Shown here: positions 23,331 through 34,132 of the stretch, in pieces
Layout of the letters: every line of letters starts with the position of its first letter
Position numbering within the stretch: the first letter of the stretch is position 1
NCBI RefSeq assembly: GCF_011745365.1
Contig: NW_024468916.1
Location: forward strand, 1,533,630 to 1,597,629
Length of the DNA: 64,000 nt
Reading direction: 5' to 3'
Source: Cryphonectria parasitica EP155
Lineage: Eukaryota; Ascomycota; Sordariomycetes; Diaporthales; Cryphonectriaceae
Program-made: the position numbers and the translations under genes
The notes under the pieces: generated by a model
Databases searched by the model: none
Seen by the model: only the letters and a program-made list of their open reading frames with translations
Told to the model about the DNA's origin: nothing

Positions 23331-24273
23331 ACGACGCTGTCAGACATGCAAATGCGGCGGTCGACGCCACTCCCGTTAAACTGATACACACACACTATAG
23401 GACGCGTTTAGAGCGCGCGACTGAATGATAACCCAGAGTAGGCAAAGCGCTCTCGTGGAAGCGCGCAACGGGCACCCATCAGTATCCGGCAGGTGGGATG
23501 CATGAGATTGCCGGTCGCTTTGGGTTGCAGTGCTTTGACTGGTATCCAGTACCACAATCCTTTCCCTCCTCCTCCTATTGGTAACCTACGCCGTGCCCTT
23601 TTTCAAACTTACCACTTTGTACAACCCCCAACCCGTCAGGCAAAGATTATGCTGTGGTTCCCTTGAGTCGCACAGATCTGTTTTCTGTCAATCCCGCACA
23701 ACTCTTTTGTGACACCGACTCAGACTGCACAGGCATGTGCATGTCTCGCGCGGCTGACGTACAGAAATTATTCCTGACCCCATTGTGATTCCTCAATCTC
23801 GCGTGCCGGTTCTCAAAGGAGCCCCACGTGGAGTCGGCCCATCTCGCGTAGATGGAATCTCGTTGACGGGAAGGGGTACTTGAGACATTCGCGTCGGTGC
23901 GCGTCGAGTGGCCGCGTTTGTGTCGGTGTCCTGCTTTTGCCTGAGAATCAGTCGCACAGTCCAGGCATTTCCTCCAACGTCTGAAAGTTCTTGGAGTTGC
24001 TCTGAGGACTCAGAGTCATTTATTCCTTGTTGTTGGCATGTTTGTACACCAAGTGTTGCAGTCGGTCGAGTGAGCGCATGTAAAGACTTGATTGTCCTTG
24101 AAGGAGCACAGCGCAGAGATCGAAAGGGCTTCTTGAGACCGTCATCTTCGGGGTGTATCGACCTGCGCAACAAACCCTTGGCCACATGGCCAGTATCCAA
24201 AGGCTTGTTACCATCATTGCAAATACATTCCATACTCATGATAAGGCTAATGAAACATCAACTTCCCTGACCC

Positions 24274-25881
24274 TCACGACCCTCTGGACCCGATAAGCGT
24301 CTCTCGATCCGTCTCCGTGCTCCTCTTTCTCTGCGGTGATATCGATCCCGTGCCAGTCTGGCTCTCAGGATCCGGACCAGCGCTCCACGGGTGCATTTCC
24401 TCCCAAGCCGTCTTGTGATCCCTGGCCTGGCTATCCTCCTGCGTGACCGTGATCTCGGTCGTCACGAAAATGTGACCGCAGTTGTGCTTTAGGACGGGCC
24501 AGAACACGGGCAGCGAGGCGGCGACAATGGCGAGGCTGACCTCGAGGGAGGACAGGACGATGGGGCTACAGAGATACCAGGTCGGGTCGAGGTTCGGGTA
24601 GGTGCCACCCCTCGACTGGATGATCTGGACGAGACGGATGAGCGAGACCAAATTGATACTGTCCGAGGGTAGTAGTGTCAGCTCGTCATCTATTGAAGCA
24701 GACGGTCTGCTGGTTTGCGAGGTACCCGAGAAGCGAGAATGGTCTCCTCGCCTCCCGCCCCTCCCCCCAAAAACGCACGACATGCTCGGGATGGTGTTTT
24801 CTTTTTCTTTTTTTCACGTACATAACCCCAACAAGAACCAGGCACGTCATATACAGCCTAGAGTTGGAAGCCACAACTCCTGTCACGAGGTATGGCAAGA
24901 TAATGGCCAGCATCGCAAGATCAAGCAACATATTCGTCGCACTGAGAGCGAGGTATGCGCCGAGGGTCTCGTTGGGATTCAGGCTGGAAAATCCAAATCT
25001 GATTGCCGACGTATTGGCGAAGTCCCATATGGCCGAGATGGGGAAAGCAGGAAACCACGAGACGAAGGAGAAGGCTGATCCCCACAGCGCAACGATTATC
25101 AGCAGGATCTTGGCAGCCATGCGATATCTGGACTTCTCGGCGAAGACCCGCAGGTACTGTAGAAGGATGGCGATCTTGATGAGGGTTGTAGAGGTGGTGT
25201 AGAGGGCGCTCGAGACGTAGATGGTCTGTGAGAAGAAGACGAAGACGAAGACGTGGCGTCAATATTTGCTCCATCTCCAAGTTTCCCCCCCCCCCCCCTC
25301 CCTCTCCAAAAAAAGGAAGGAAAAACAATGTCTCTGTCATTCCTTCAACGAGGGCTGCTGGCTTACCTTGATAAAGTCCTCGATTGACGTGGGATCTGGG
25401 GTTAGGAAGCTAACCAAGTGTTCTCCCATGTGATAATCGAAGCCGACCAGCACGGAGATGGCCAAGCTCGTCCCTGTGATCTATACGCACACATTCAACT
25501 CAGCTATGCAAGTCCTCTCGTCCTGCGTTGGGGTTCTGAGGCGAACTTGTGCATACTCACCACAGACAAGATGACAAACACATCATCCCAACCCGGACAC
25601 CTTGTGATCTTGAACCGAACGTATAACCTCGCACAAGCACATAAGACAGAAACGACCTGTATGTACAGTTTCCCCCGGTCAGTCAGAGTCACCTGCAAAG
25701 CAACAAGCAAAAACAGGGAACGAAAGGGGGATTGGGGACGACGACAGGAACGGGCAAGAGGGGAAGCAGGACTCACCATCAACGAAATGATCAGGCCGAA
25801 TGCAACAGGCCTATGGTTTAGGGGGGGCTCCGGTTCATGGAGATTCTCGGCCAAACCGACCAGATCGTACAATGCCGACAT
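24274..25881 (-). CDS. fungal rhodopsin-domain seven-helix membrane protein
   Basis: Five exons (25881-25777, 25692-25561, 25480-25367, 25225-24822, 24658-24274) give 379 aa. The order of hydrophobic segments fits seven membrane helices. RLYVRFKI..CPGWDDVFVIL after the first helix and TLIKIAILLQYLRVF in the middle are the hallmarks of the fungal integral membrane 'rhodopsin' domain (PF20684), the domain found in PTH11-like receptors. The cytoplasmic tail (about the last 80 residues) is polar with Ser/Thr. No N-terminal Cys-rich CFEM domain is present. The last intron ends CTGAC..ACAG and restores GVIINLVSLIRLVQII. A receptor-like surface role is inferred from the family; no ligand can be assigned. 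It stands alone between two gene-poor regions. Confidence 0.85.
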
Positions 25882-28800
25882 AGTTCGTATCCTGTCGTGC
25901 TATTTCCCACGTATAGCATTGGAGTACTATACGAGGGCCACATGGATAATTCTCGTGTAGAAAAGTTGGAAAAGAGGGATATTCTCACGACTTTCAGAGA
26001 GGATGTCTAGTTTCTCCCCACTTCTCTCTTTTTCTTATTTCAATTTTTCAAAAGAAAAAAAGATCACTTCCTTTGAAACAAAAACGGTGGTCTTGGCGTG
26101 GGATATGTGCGGGACGTATACTTAAATCACCCAAATTCATCCCATGGCGACGATGACATCTCTCTCTCTCCCCCCCCCCCTCCCCCTCTCTACACACAGT
26201 TCTTGATGGGCGAGTGAGTGTAGACCCAGCCGGTTTGGAAGGAAAAGGCCCTCCACTCTAGGCTACGGATCTCCGTCTGTCCCGTCCGTCTCATATGCAT
26301 GCAGCCTAGTCTGCGCGCCATCTTCGTCAGTGGGCACTGGCACATGGCCGCATTTGGTGATAGTGCGGGACGAGTCAGCGATCGTGAAGCAAATGATAAC
26401 ATCATTGGTGTTCTTTTCTTCTTCTTTTCTTCAGACTACTATACTGGCCCGCGGTAAACTAAAGTACTTATCACGCAAAGTTATCACCAGGAACGTAAAT
26501 GACCAGGATTCAGCATCCTCTTTTCAACGGGGAAAACTGACTCTACCATTTTGTGAGATAAGACTCATGCCCACTCGGGAGCACATCTGATTGCCTAAGT
26601 ACTGTTTTCCCCTTCACTTTCCCGATCGCCATATTACTTAGGCTCGGTTGTGGGGGGGGGGGGGGTTTGGGAAGAAACGGGCCATGTGACAATCTACGAA
26701 AACAAAGTTCACCGCACGTGCCAGAACGCAAAGGGAAAAAGAAAAGAAGCATTGTGTTAAGAGATCGGGAAGCGATGGGCATGGAAAAGCTTAATTCTAG
26801 ATCTCTTGCCAATATATTGCTTATTTCCCCATCCATCCCCTACTTCCGCAACGGCCTTCCGCGCTTTGATAGTGTCGATGCTATCTTGGCGGACCTTGGC
26901 TGCCAAGGTTGGTCCGTTCATCCCCCCCAACGCCGGACCCGTCGAACGGGGGAGATCGAGCCTGGTTTTCCGCGTCATGTAACTTGACTCGACCGACCTT
27001 CGCCGACTCAAGATTGTTTTATTCTGGATGCCGTTGGGCATAAAGGTTCTCGGGACACCACGGACCGTGAAACCGGAGAGGGGGTTGATGTCAATATTGC
27101 TGGTCTTGGCGCAAGGTCGGAATGGCCTCACTTCCAACAGATTTGCCATGAGCGAAGTAATTGGGCCTGCTGGCTGTTCGAAACGGCGCCTGATACGAGA
27201 CGGTAATTAATACTCTTAATACTCTTGATGACGGCTTCTCTGCGGGTGAAGCCAGTCGATAGGGCTGATTGAAGCAGCGGTCACGGATCTTGGTCGAAGC
27301 CTCCTCAGGTGGCACAATGCACAACCTTAGATTGCTGCGAAATCTGGCCACCGAGCATACTGACTGTTCTGTCCCTCCCTTTCGAAGCTGGTATGGGTAA
27401 TGCCTTCAAGGACTGGATTCGTTGATGATGCCCTTTCCTGTTGAAGCATGGAGTAATTACTTGATTACAACTTGAGGTTGGATTCATCGACAGCAGCGTG
27501 TGGTCAAATTATGGGCTCACTTCTTATACACACCCTATGCGACAGGAATTCTTATGAGATTCCGCTGTCTTGAGGTGTAATTAGCTTTTGAGTCAATCAC
27601 AGTCGGAGCTTCTGTGGAGGAAGATGGTGATCATGATATCGCAAGTCTTGTATGACGCCTGGAGCATAGAAATGAGTGGTCACTTTTGTGCTTGGTGTAC
27701 CGAGTAATTATTTGATTTGTGCCTTGGCCTTGGAACAAAGATTAGTGAAAGTTTCAGATTACAATGATTACAATACTGTCTCTTAGGCTTCGGGCATGAT
27801 GCTGGTCTGCACTGGCGCATCTTATATATTTATCATAGAAGGCAACTTGTCCGGGACACATAATTACATCATATCCATGAATAGACACAGGTATCACAGT
27901 TAGTATCTCTTGGAGCTGATAGATGAGAACAGTCAGGGAACTTGAAGGCAACGAGCAGTCTGTTATAACTGCATGCAGACAGAACATCGGTCCAGGGGGC
28001 AGAAATGAATCCGTGGATGACCAACGACGCGATGGGACAAAGTGCAAAGTTTTGGAACCTGGCTAACCATCTGTCGACAAGGGATCAAATGTCGGACTCC
28101 TGTGGCCCAAATTCCAAGAAGAAAAAGGGGAGATAGGACCAGTCTGTTTTTCAGCCTCAGGGAGACTTGTTGTATTGCAAATCAAGACTGTGGACCGCTT
28201 CTCCATGTCGATCTCTTCGTAATTATACCACCATGCACAGTGGTTGAAGAACGTGCGCAGCAGGCACTGGGTGTATTCGTGATGAGAATGATTAAGGTTC
28301 AAGCATAAAGTATGGCTGATCAGAATCAAGAGTGCTGGTCAGAACGAGCGGATGTAATTTACTTGTTCTGTGCGAAACCTTCCGGGACCATTGCGAGCTC
28401 AGATTGATGAGAAGGATAATAAACATTTGACGCGTGTGTAACACATGACACAGCCTTGGAGCTAGGAATTCCTGTAGGCCTGCCGCAAGGCCTGAATTGT
28501 GGGAACTGTTTTTATAGGTCTTCCTGTTCCTGCATTGGGATCCCTCAAGTCTCATGTGCTGCTCTCTCTGACCAAGAGTTGGTGAGGATTCTGCAAAAGA
28601 ACCTTTGTGCGCGTATTGGCTAGGTGTGGGATTTGTACTACTAGAGTAGAGTTCTTACGGGGCCGGCGGGCGCCCGTATATAATTAGGCCTAAAGAGAAA
28701 TGGATTTTCCGTGGTCTGAATTTGGCCTCAGCCACGCAAACCCTCCAAAATCTCAGACGAGCGGATTCTGGAATACCGCCACCAACCTCTCTCCAGACAA

Positions 28801-29559
28801 GACGTGTTTTGCGTGCCGATTAAACCGATGGTGAGGGCTCATGGGTCAGTTCACCTAGACAAGTGATTGGTAGTGGCACAAACACACTTGGGGCTTTGGT
28901 GATGCACTTAATTGTTGGCCGTTTAAGCCGTGTGGGCCAATGGCCAATGGACAAGCATCGTAAAAGAGAGGCAAACAGAAGGGTCTGGGCTACCTCCAAG
29001 AAAACCTTGGAAGGCTTGATTCCCCCCCGTCCCCTGTGGACACTACAATGATGTCAATCCAGCGGCTGATCATCGCCTGTGCTGCATCCTTATTTATAGT
29101 TGTGGGCATTGTTGCTGGCCTTGCGGAGCCGTGAAAGCCGCGAAGAGTGGATCAGGTAACAACGCCGACCAATCGACCATTCGTGAGACTAAATCCTCAA
29201 ACAAGGCAAAGGGGTTGCGGGACTCGTAATCTGCCATGGACCCACCCCCTTAATCATGGGAGGGTTGGGTGGCATGGGCACTCTCTCCTTGTCACGGACA
29301 AACAAATTTGTTTGGATCCCACTGCTATCTGGCACCCGTTCTTTTTGAATTCTTGTTCTTCATCATCTTCATTTTTCCAAAAGAAAAAGCATCTCGCCTT
29401 GCTAGAACGACAACAGTTCGTCTGCATTCTTGCTAAAGCCTTTTTCACGTCGCTCATTTGACATATTCAACTTCAACTCTTGACATCTTTTTGAACCTTG
29501 GTACTTTTTCACACACTCTCTCCAGTTTTCTTCCCACCTCCCAAGAAACTCGTATCAAA
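25882..29559. other. 3.7-kb gene-poor region before the GH72 gene
   Basis: No gene is supported. It contains a 14-G tract (26652-26665). Part of 27200-28620 has coding-like patches on both strands, the best being a 60-codon Cys-containing frame at about 28430-28620 (+), but with no start, homology or splice pattern I can defend. The last 200 bp are pyrimidine-rich and probably form the GH72 promoter and leader. Confidence 0.45.
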
Positions 29560-31103
29560 ATGAAGACACAGACTTCCTTGGCCACAGCTGCCGCGCTGTT
29601 CACATCCTTTGCTTCGGCCCTCGACTACCTTAGCATCGCCGGCTCAAACTTCATCAACAACTCCACAGGCGACCGGTTCGATATCATTGGAGTCACGTAC
29701 GTACCCATCCCATACGCAGCACGCTTCCTTCCCCCCCTTTTCTTTTCACGAGACTGACGGGATAGCAATATAGATATCAGCCTGGTGGCTCAGCAGGATT
29801 CGATGGCACGTCTGATCCCCTCAGCGATGCCACAGCCTGTCTCCGAGATGCCATCCTCCTGCAGCAGCTTGGTGCCAACACGATCCGTGTCTACAACCTT
29901 TCGCCTGACCTGAACCACGACCAGTGTGCTTCTATCTTCAACGCGGTATGTTCTACGTCATCCGACAAGTCTGGTGTGATTAAGCAAGGTTAGGGTGAGA
30001 GCTGACTGGTTGTCTCTTCTTTTCAGGCGGGCATCTACATGATCATCGATGTCAACTCGGGCCTGACCGGTCAGTACATTGACCGGTCCGACCCTGGCAG
30101 CACCTACACGCTGGACTACATGAAGCACATCTTCGCCATGGTCGAGGCGTTTTGGAGCTACCCCAACCTGCTGGGCTTCTTCGCGGGCAACGAGATCCTG
30201 AACCAGGACAGCTCCTCGGACGCGCCTGCGTACATCCGCGCCGTGGTGCGCGACATGAAGGAGTACATCGACCTGCACGCGCCCCGCACCATCGGCGTCG
30301 GCTACTCTGCCGCTGATGTGTCGACGATGCTGCAGGACACCTGGTCGTACCTGGGCTGCACCCTGGAGAACTCGACCTACAGCAAGATGGACTTCTTCGG
30401 CCTCAACGACTACGAGTGGTGCGGCGACAGCTCCTACACCGAGTCCGGCTACGACACCCTCGTCACCGACTTCTCGGGCACCGACATCCCCGTCTTCTTC
30501 AGCGAGTACGGCTGCAACCTGGTCACCCCCCGCACCTTCACCAACGTGCCCGTCCTGTACGGCTCCGACATGACTGAGCTCTCGGGCGGCCTGGTCTACG
30601 AGTACTCCCAGGAGAGCGACGACTACGGCCTGGTCGCCATCAACTCGTCCACCGAGGTGACCCTGCTGGAGGACTACAACTTCCTCAAGGAGGAGTTCGC
30701 CAAGATCGACACCAGCCTCATCACCGCCGCCAACAAGACCGCCGAGGACGCCGCCGTCACCACTTGCGCCTCCTCCCTCATCACCGAGTCCACCTTCCTG
30801 GCTGACTGGGACCTGCCCACTCGCCCCTCGGGCGGTGACTCTCTCGTCACCAGCGGAATCACCAGCGCCTCCACCGGTGCCATCACCAGCGTGACCGCCA
30901 CCTCCATGCCCGCCACCGTCTACAACTACACCGGCGCCACTGTCACCGGTCTTGCCCTCAACGCCGACTCTGCCGGCACCGCCTCCTCCAACAGCAGCAG
31001 CTCCTCCAAGAGCGCCGCCAACGCTGTCTCCGTCGACTACCGCGCCATGGCCGTCGTCGGCTCCATCGTGGCTGCCTTCATCGGTGGTGTCGCCGCTCTG
31101 TAA
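29560..31103 (+). CDS. GPI-anchored beta-1,3-glucanosyltransferase, GH72 (Gel/Gas family)
   Basis: Cuts and re-joins beta-1,3-glucan chains, elongating wall glucan at the plasma membrane and in the wall. Three exons (29560-29696, 29774-29945, 30027-31103) give 461 aa. The signal peptide covers about residues 1-20. TYQPGGSAGFDG and GANTIRVYNL are family signatures. The acid/base Glu is in FAGNEI (about E159) and the nucleophile Glu in FFSEYGC (about E263), close to the positions in Aspergillus Gel1. The C-terminus has a Ser-rich spacer followed by a hydrophobic tail after a small-residue region, a GPI-anchor signal. I see no Cys-rich CBM43 module after the catalytic domain, so this is the short (Gel1-type) form. 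Coding DNA is strongly biased to C-ending codons, suggesting high expression. Confidence 0.96.
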
Positions 31104-31824
31104 GGAAAGCCTTGCGGATCGGGATGAGAATGACAAGTTTAGTAGACAGAAGAAGGGGGTTCCAGCAAGATGGGATTGAGTCCTGCCTTGGGGATTATTG
31201 TCATTGATGCATGATCATATTTAATGGTTTCATGGATCTCGAGGCGTTTTTGGGACTGAACTGGCTCAGCTTTAAAGGTGGTGGGTTTCAATTACCTTTC
31301 AGACATGCAAATATGTCTTGGCATGAATTTGTAGGGATCGGAGTCTTGTTCTGAACATATATATACCTTTCTGGGAACACTTTTTTTTCTTTTTATATGG
31401 AGATAGCATAGAATGGACCGTGTCCGTTAATGAAGAGAGATTTCGCTTTTTGATACAAGTCTGGATCGCAAATATAGTGATGTGAAGACTAAATCCCCAT
31501 GTGACCCAGTCAAGAGACAGAGTTGATGCAATTAATGTTGGAAAAGACTTCACGTGGTCGTGTTTGATGAAGTGGTTGAAGAAGGAAGAAACAGCTTGGA
31601 AGTCTGTTGAGGCTGACGACAGGAAGGACACACTGAAAGGTTGGACACAGCTGGTGCGGGAAAGCCCTAACCCTCCTGTACAGAGGGGGCCAAGTACCCT
31701 GGTACCATACGTGCTGGTACAACGCGTCTCACTAAAACTCCATGACTTATTTACGCGTCTTGCTAAATGCCACCATCCACCAACACCACCAACACGTCCA
31801 CCCACTGACCTCACGGATGGGATC
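31104..31824. other. intergenic, GH72 to Cys-rich protein
   Basis: 3' flank of the GH72 gene and promoter of the next. The frame of the next gene stays open upstream to about 31501 and includes an earlier in-frame ATG at 31567, so a longer N-terminus cannot be excluded. Confidence 0.5.
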
Positions 31825-32927
31825 ATGCCAAGTCTTGCTGGCTCAAAGCGTCTAGCCGAGACGCCAATTGCTTCGCCATCGAAAGCTGCCGCCACAGCGA
31901 AACGGTCACGGCTTCAATACGACTACTACGACGACGAAGATGATGCTGGGTCCTCACAGGAAGAGGAAGAGGAGGAATGGGACTACAATGATCTGGACTC
32001 GTCATCTGATATGAGTCTGGACTGTGAAGACGAGGACCTATGTATTGAGAGATTCGCAATACAGCCACGCAGACTGTCCACGCCCTTCGATAGTAGTGAA
32101 GATGACGACGACGACGATGTTGACCCCTGGGAGCACATCACCCATGAAGCAAGGCGTCACAGGAACGAACAAGCCTTCAGGGTAACTTTTTTCAAAGACT
32201 CAAGCAAGGATCCGCCTCTCTATGTGCTGACTCTCAGCAGATAAACCGCGACACTCAGCCTCCATCCCTACCAACCACCACCCACTGCAGATGCGGACCT
32301 ACCCACCCAGAAAGGAAAGACTGCACAAATTGCACCTGCAGCAAACAGGACCATATATGCCAGCCCGCCACCTGCGGCTGCCACGGCACCTCAACAACAT
32401 GCCACAACCCCTTCAACAAGATCGACACGGCCGCCATCTTCGGCCCGGAGCCCCTGGTCCTCCCGCACGCGTGCTTCATGTCCTGGGCGCTCAAGCAAGA
32501 GCGGTCGCCCGCAGAGCAGCTCGCCACCACCACGACGAGAAGGTCCCTGTTCGACCTGGCCCTCCAGGACGCGGGCTCCATAGAAGAGTTCCACGACGAC
32601 TGGGACGCCGAGCCCTACCTGGCATGGAGGGCGAGATGGGACGCGCTCCCCGAGGACGAGCAGGATGCGCCCTGCGGCGTGGCGCTGCAGCAGGAGCTGA
32701 ACCGTCTGGCGTTCGCCGCCCAGCGCACGCCGGGCACCAGCCTGTTCTACTCGTTCTGCACGCGCGTGCGCTGGGCGAGCCGGGACTTCACCTGGCACTG
32801 TCGTGCCTGTGGCGAGTGCAGGGACCAGCGGCAGTGGCACTGTGAAAACTGTAACCAATGTGCTTACGGGCGGACGTTGCCCTGTCAGACTTGCGCGGCT
32901 TCTAGACCTGACCATAGAGTGCTCTGA
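31825..32927 (+). CDS. Cys-rich protein with CXC/tesmin-like motif, probably nuclear
   Basis: Two exons (31825-32181, 32241-32927) with a 59-nt intron give 347 aa. The N-terminal third is Lys/Arg-containing, then very acidic (runs of Glu and Asp, about residues 35-105), as in nuclear or chromatin proteins. A compact Cys cluster follows just after the junction (about residues 135-165) with the pattern CRC..CTNCTC..C..CGCH..CHNPF. It recalls the CXC/CRC zinc-binding repeats of tesmin/TSO1 proteins, which end in C-x-NP. The middle is Trp/Asp-rich without a recognised fold. The C-terminus has two further CxxC pairs (CRACGEC, CENCNQC, CQTC), another probable zinc site. DNA binding is an inference from the motif. 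I chose the start at 31825 because upstream codons look like untranslated sequence. Confidence 0.72.
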
Positions 32928-34132
32928 GACAGACGGAGGATGGGAGATGTCTTGGATAATGATTCAGTCTAGGTAGAAATCTGGGGGGACAGGGGATGGG
33001 CGCGACAGCCAACCAAATATATTAGATTACTTCACAGTTGTAACTATCCCAGTGTGTGCTTGTGTAGAAAAGTGGTCAACCTTTAAAGGACCAGCTTGGT
33101 GTTGAGAAACGCCTGGAACAATGATATGTGTATCCTAGAAATTGGATGATGGGTGTTATTCAGTAGTCATAACCCAGCCAGCCTACGGAGGCTCGAATAC
33201 GGTCCCAATGTAAGACCACATAATAAAGATCCAAAGCTCTCACGAGTGCGGTTTCCTCTCCACAGCCAGACATAAAGCCCCGTCTGCAGTGAGAAAAGGT
33301 GGCGGCGGACCACGTACGAGGAGTGGTTCGCCGCCTAAAGGTTGAAGTCAGTGTGTGGTTTGTTGGCTAATTTTCTGTCCCGATTGAGGTGGTGAAAAGT
33401 TGTAGAACATCCTTTGCGGTTCGATCTCGCTGTGGCGACAACATCGTCCCCCAGGTGCAAGGCGCACACATCTTTTGAGCGTCTCTGCAAGGTCGGTCGC
33501 ACCGAGACAAATATCATCCATCTGTGAAGAATCAGTAGTACTGGGTTCCAAAGTAGTTGTCATCCTGCGCGTGAACTCGTGCGTTTGCGGGGAAAAGCGC
33601 TGTGAAACGTTGGATGCGATGTCTGTCTGCATTGAGGCGCGATGACGCCCACTGGGATTGAAGAGAGTGAAAGGAAAAACACAAGTGGTGTTGCCCTAAA
33701 CACAGCCCGTGGGATTTTGTAGAAACCCGGTCAAGAGCCACGGGAAAGGCATGGAACCAAGCCCTGACGTAACGAGGTACGTCGTCGGCATGATCAGCCA
33801 TGACTGCTATCGTACAGTAATCTGCCAGAGTTAAGCTCAAATTCGCAGAAAATGCTTTTGGGGTAAAACATTGCAGGGGACCAAACAAAAACGCATAAAC
33901 TTGGCAGAACAGATGAGCTGTTGCCGGGTATCTCGAAGCAGGAGACCACCGCCGAGATATTGAACGCCGAGATCGAATCGCCCATATGGTTAAGATTGTT
34001 CCATATGAGGCTGTCCCAAGGGATATTTGGGCCAGCCCCATGCTCATAACGCCCCCGACCACCCCCTCGAAAGAACCTTCATGACCGTGAAAACAATTGG
34101 TTGGAGCTATGCGCTGTGTTGGAAAAAAGTTA
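32928..34132. other. intergenic between convergent Cys-rich and trf4 genes
   Basis: About 1.2 kb with no supported gene. A 206-codon frame on the minus strand (33532-34152) lacks an ATG start and overlaps the trf4 terminal exon, so I did not call it. Confidence 0.5.

Larger units (their letters stand above)
18050..24273. other. 6.2-kb gene-poor region
   Basis: I could not support any gene. The first kilobase or so probably contains the promoter and leader of the disordered-protein gene. The rest has many short frames on both strands with random-looking composition. Features are a 21-T tract (20560-20580), a 19-T tract (23312-23330) and a GAC-GGC run near 21944-21966. The longest open stretch is 22143-22904 (+), discussed under rejected items. 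There is no recognisable transposon domain and no strong AT enrichment of the kind expected from heavy RIP. Confidence 0.45.

Noticed and set aside
29958..31136. 392-codon open frame antisense to the GH72 gene
   Set aside because: Same antisense artefact in GC-rich coding DNA; Gly/Val/Asp/Ala-rich with no motif.
33410..33435. GGTTCGATCTC, resembling a tRNA B box
   Set aside because: No A box at the right spacing and no cloverleaf can be drawn from the flanks.
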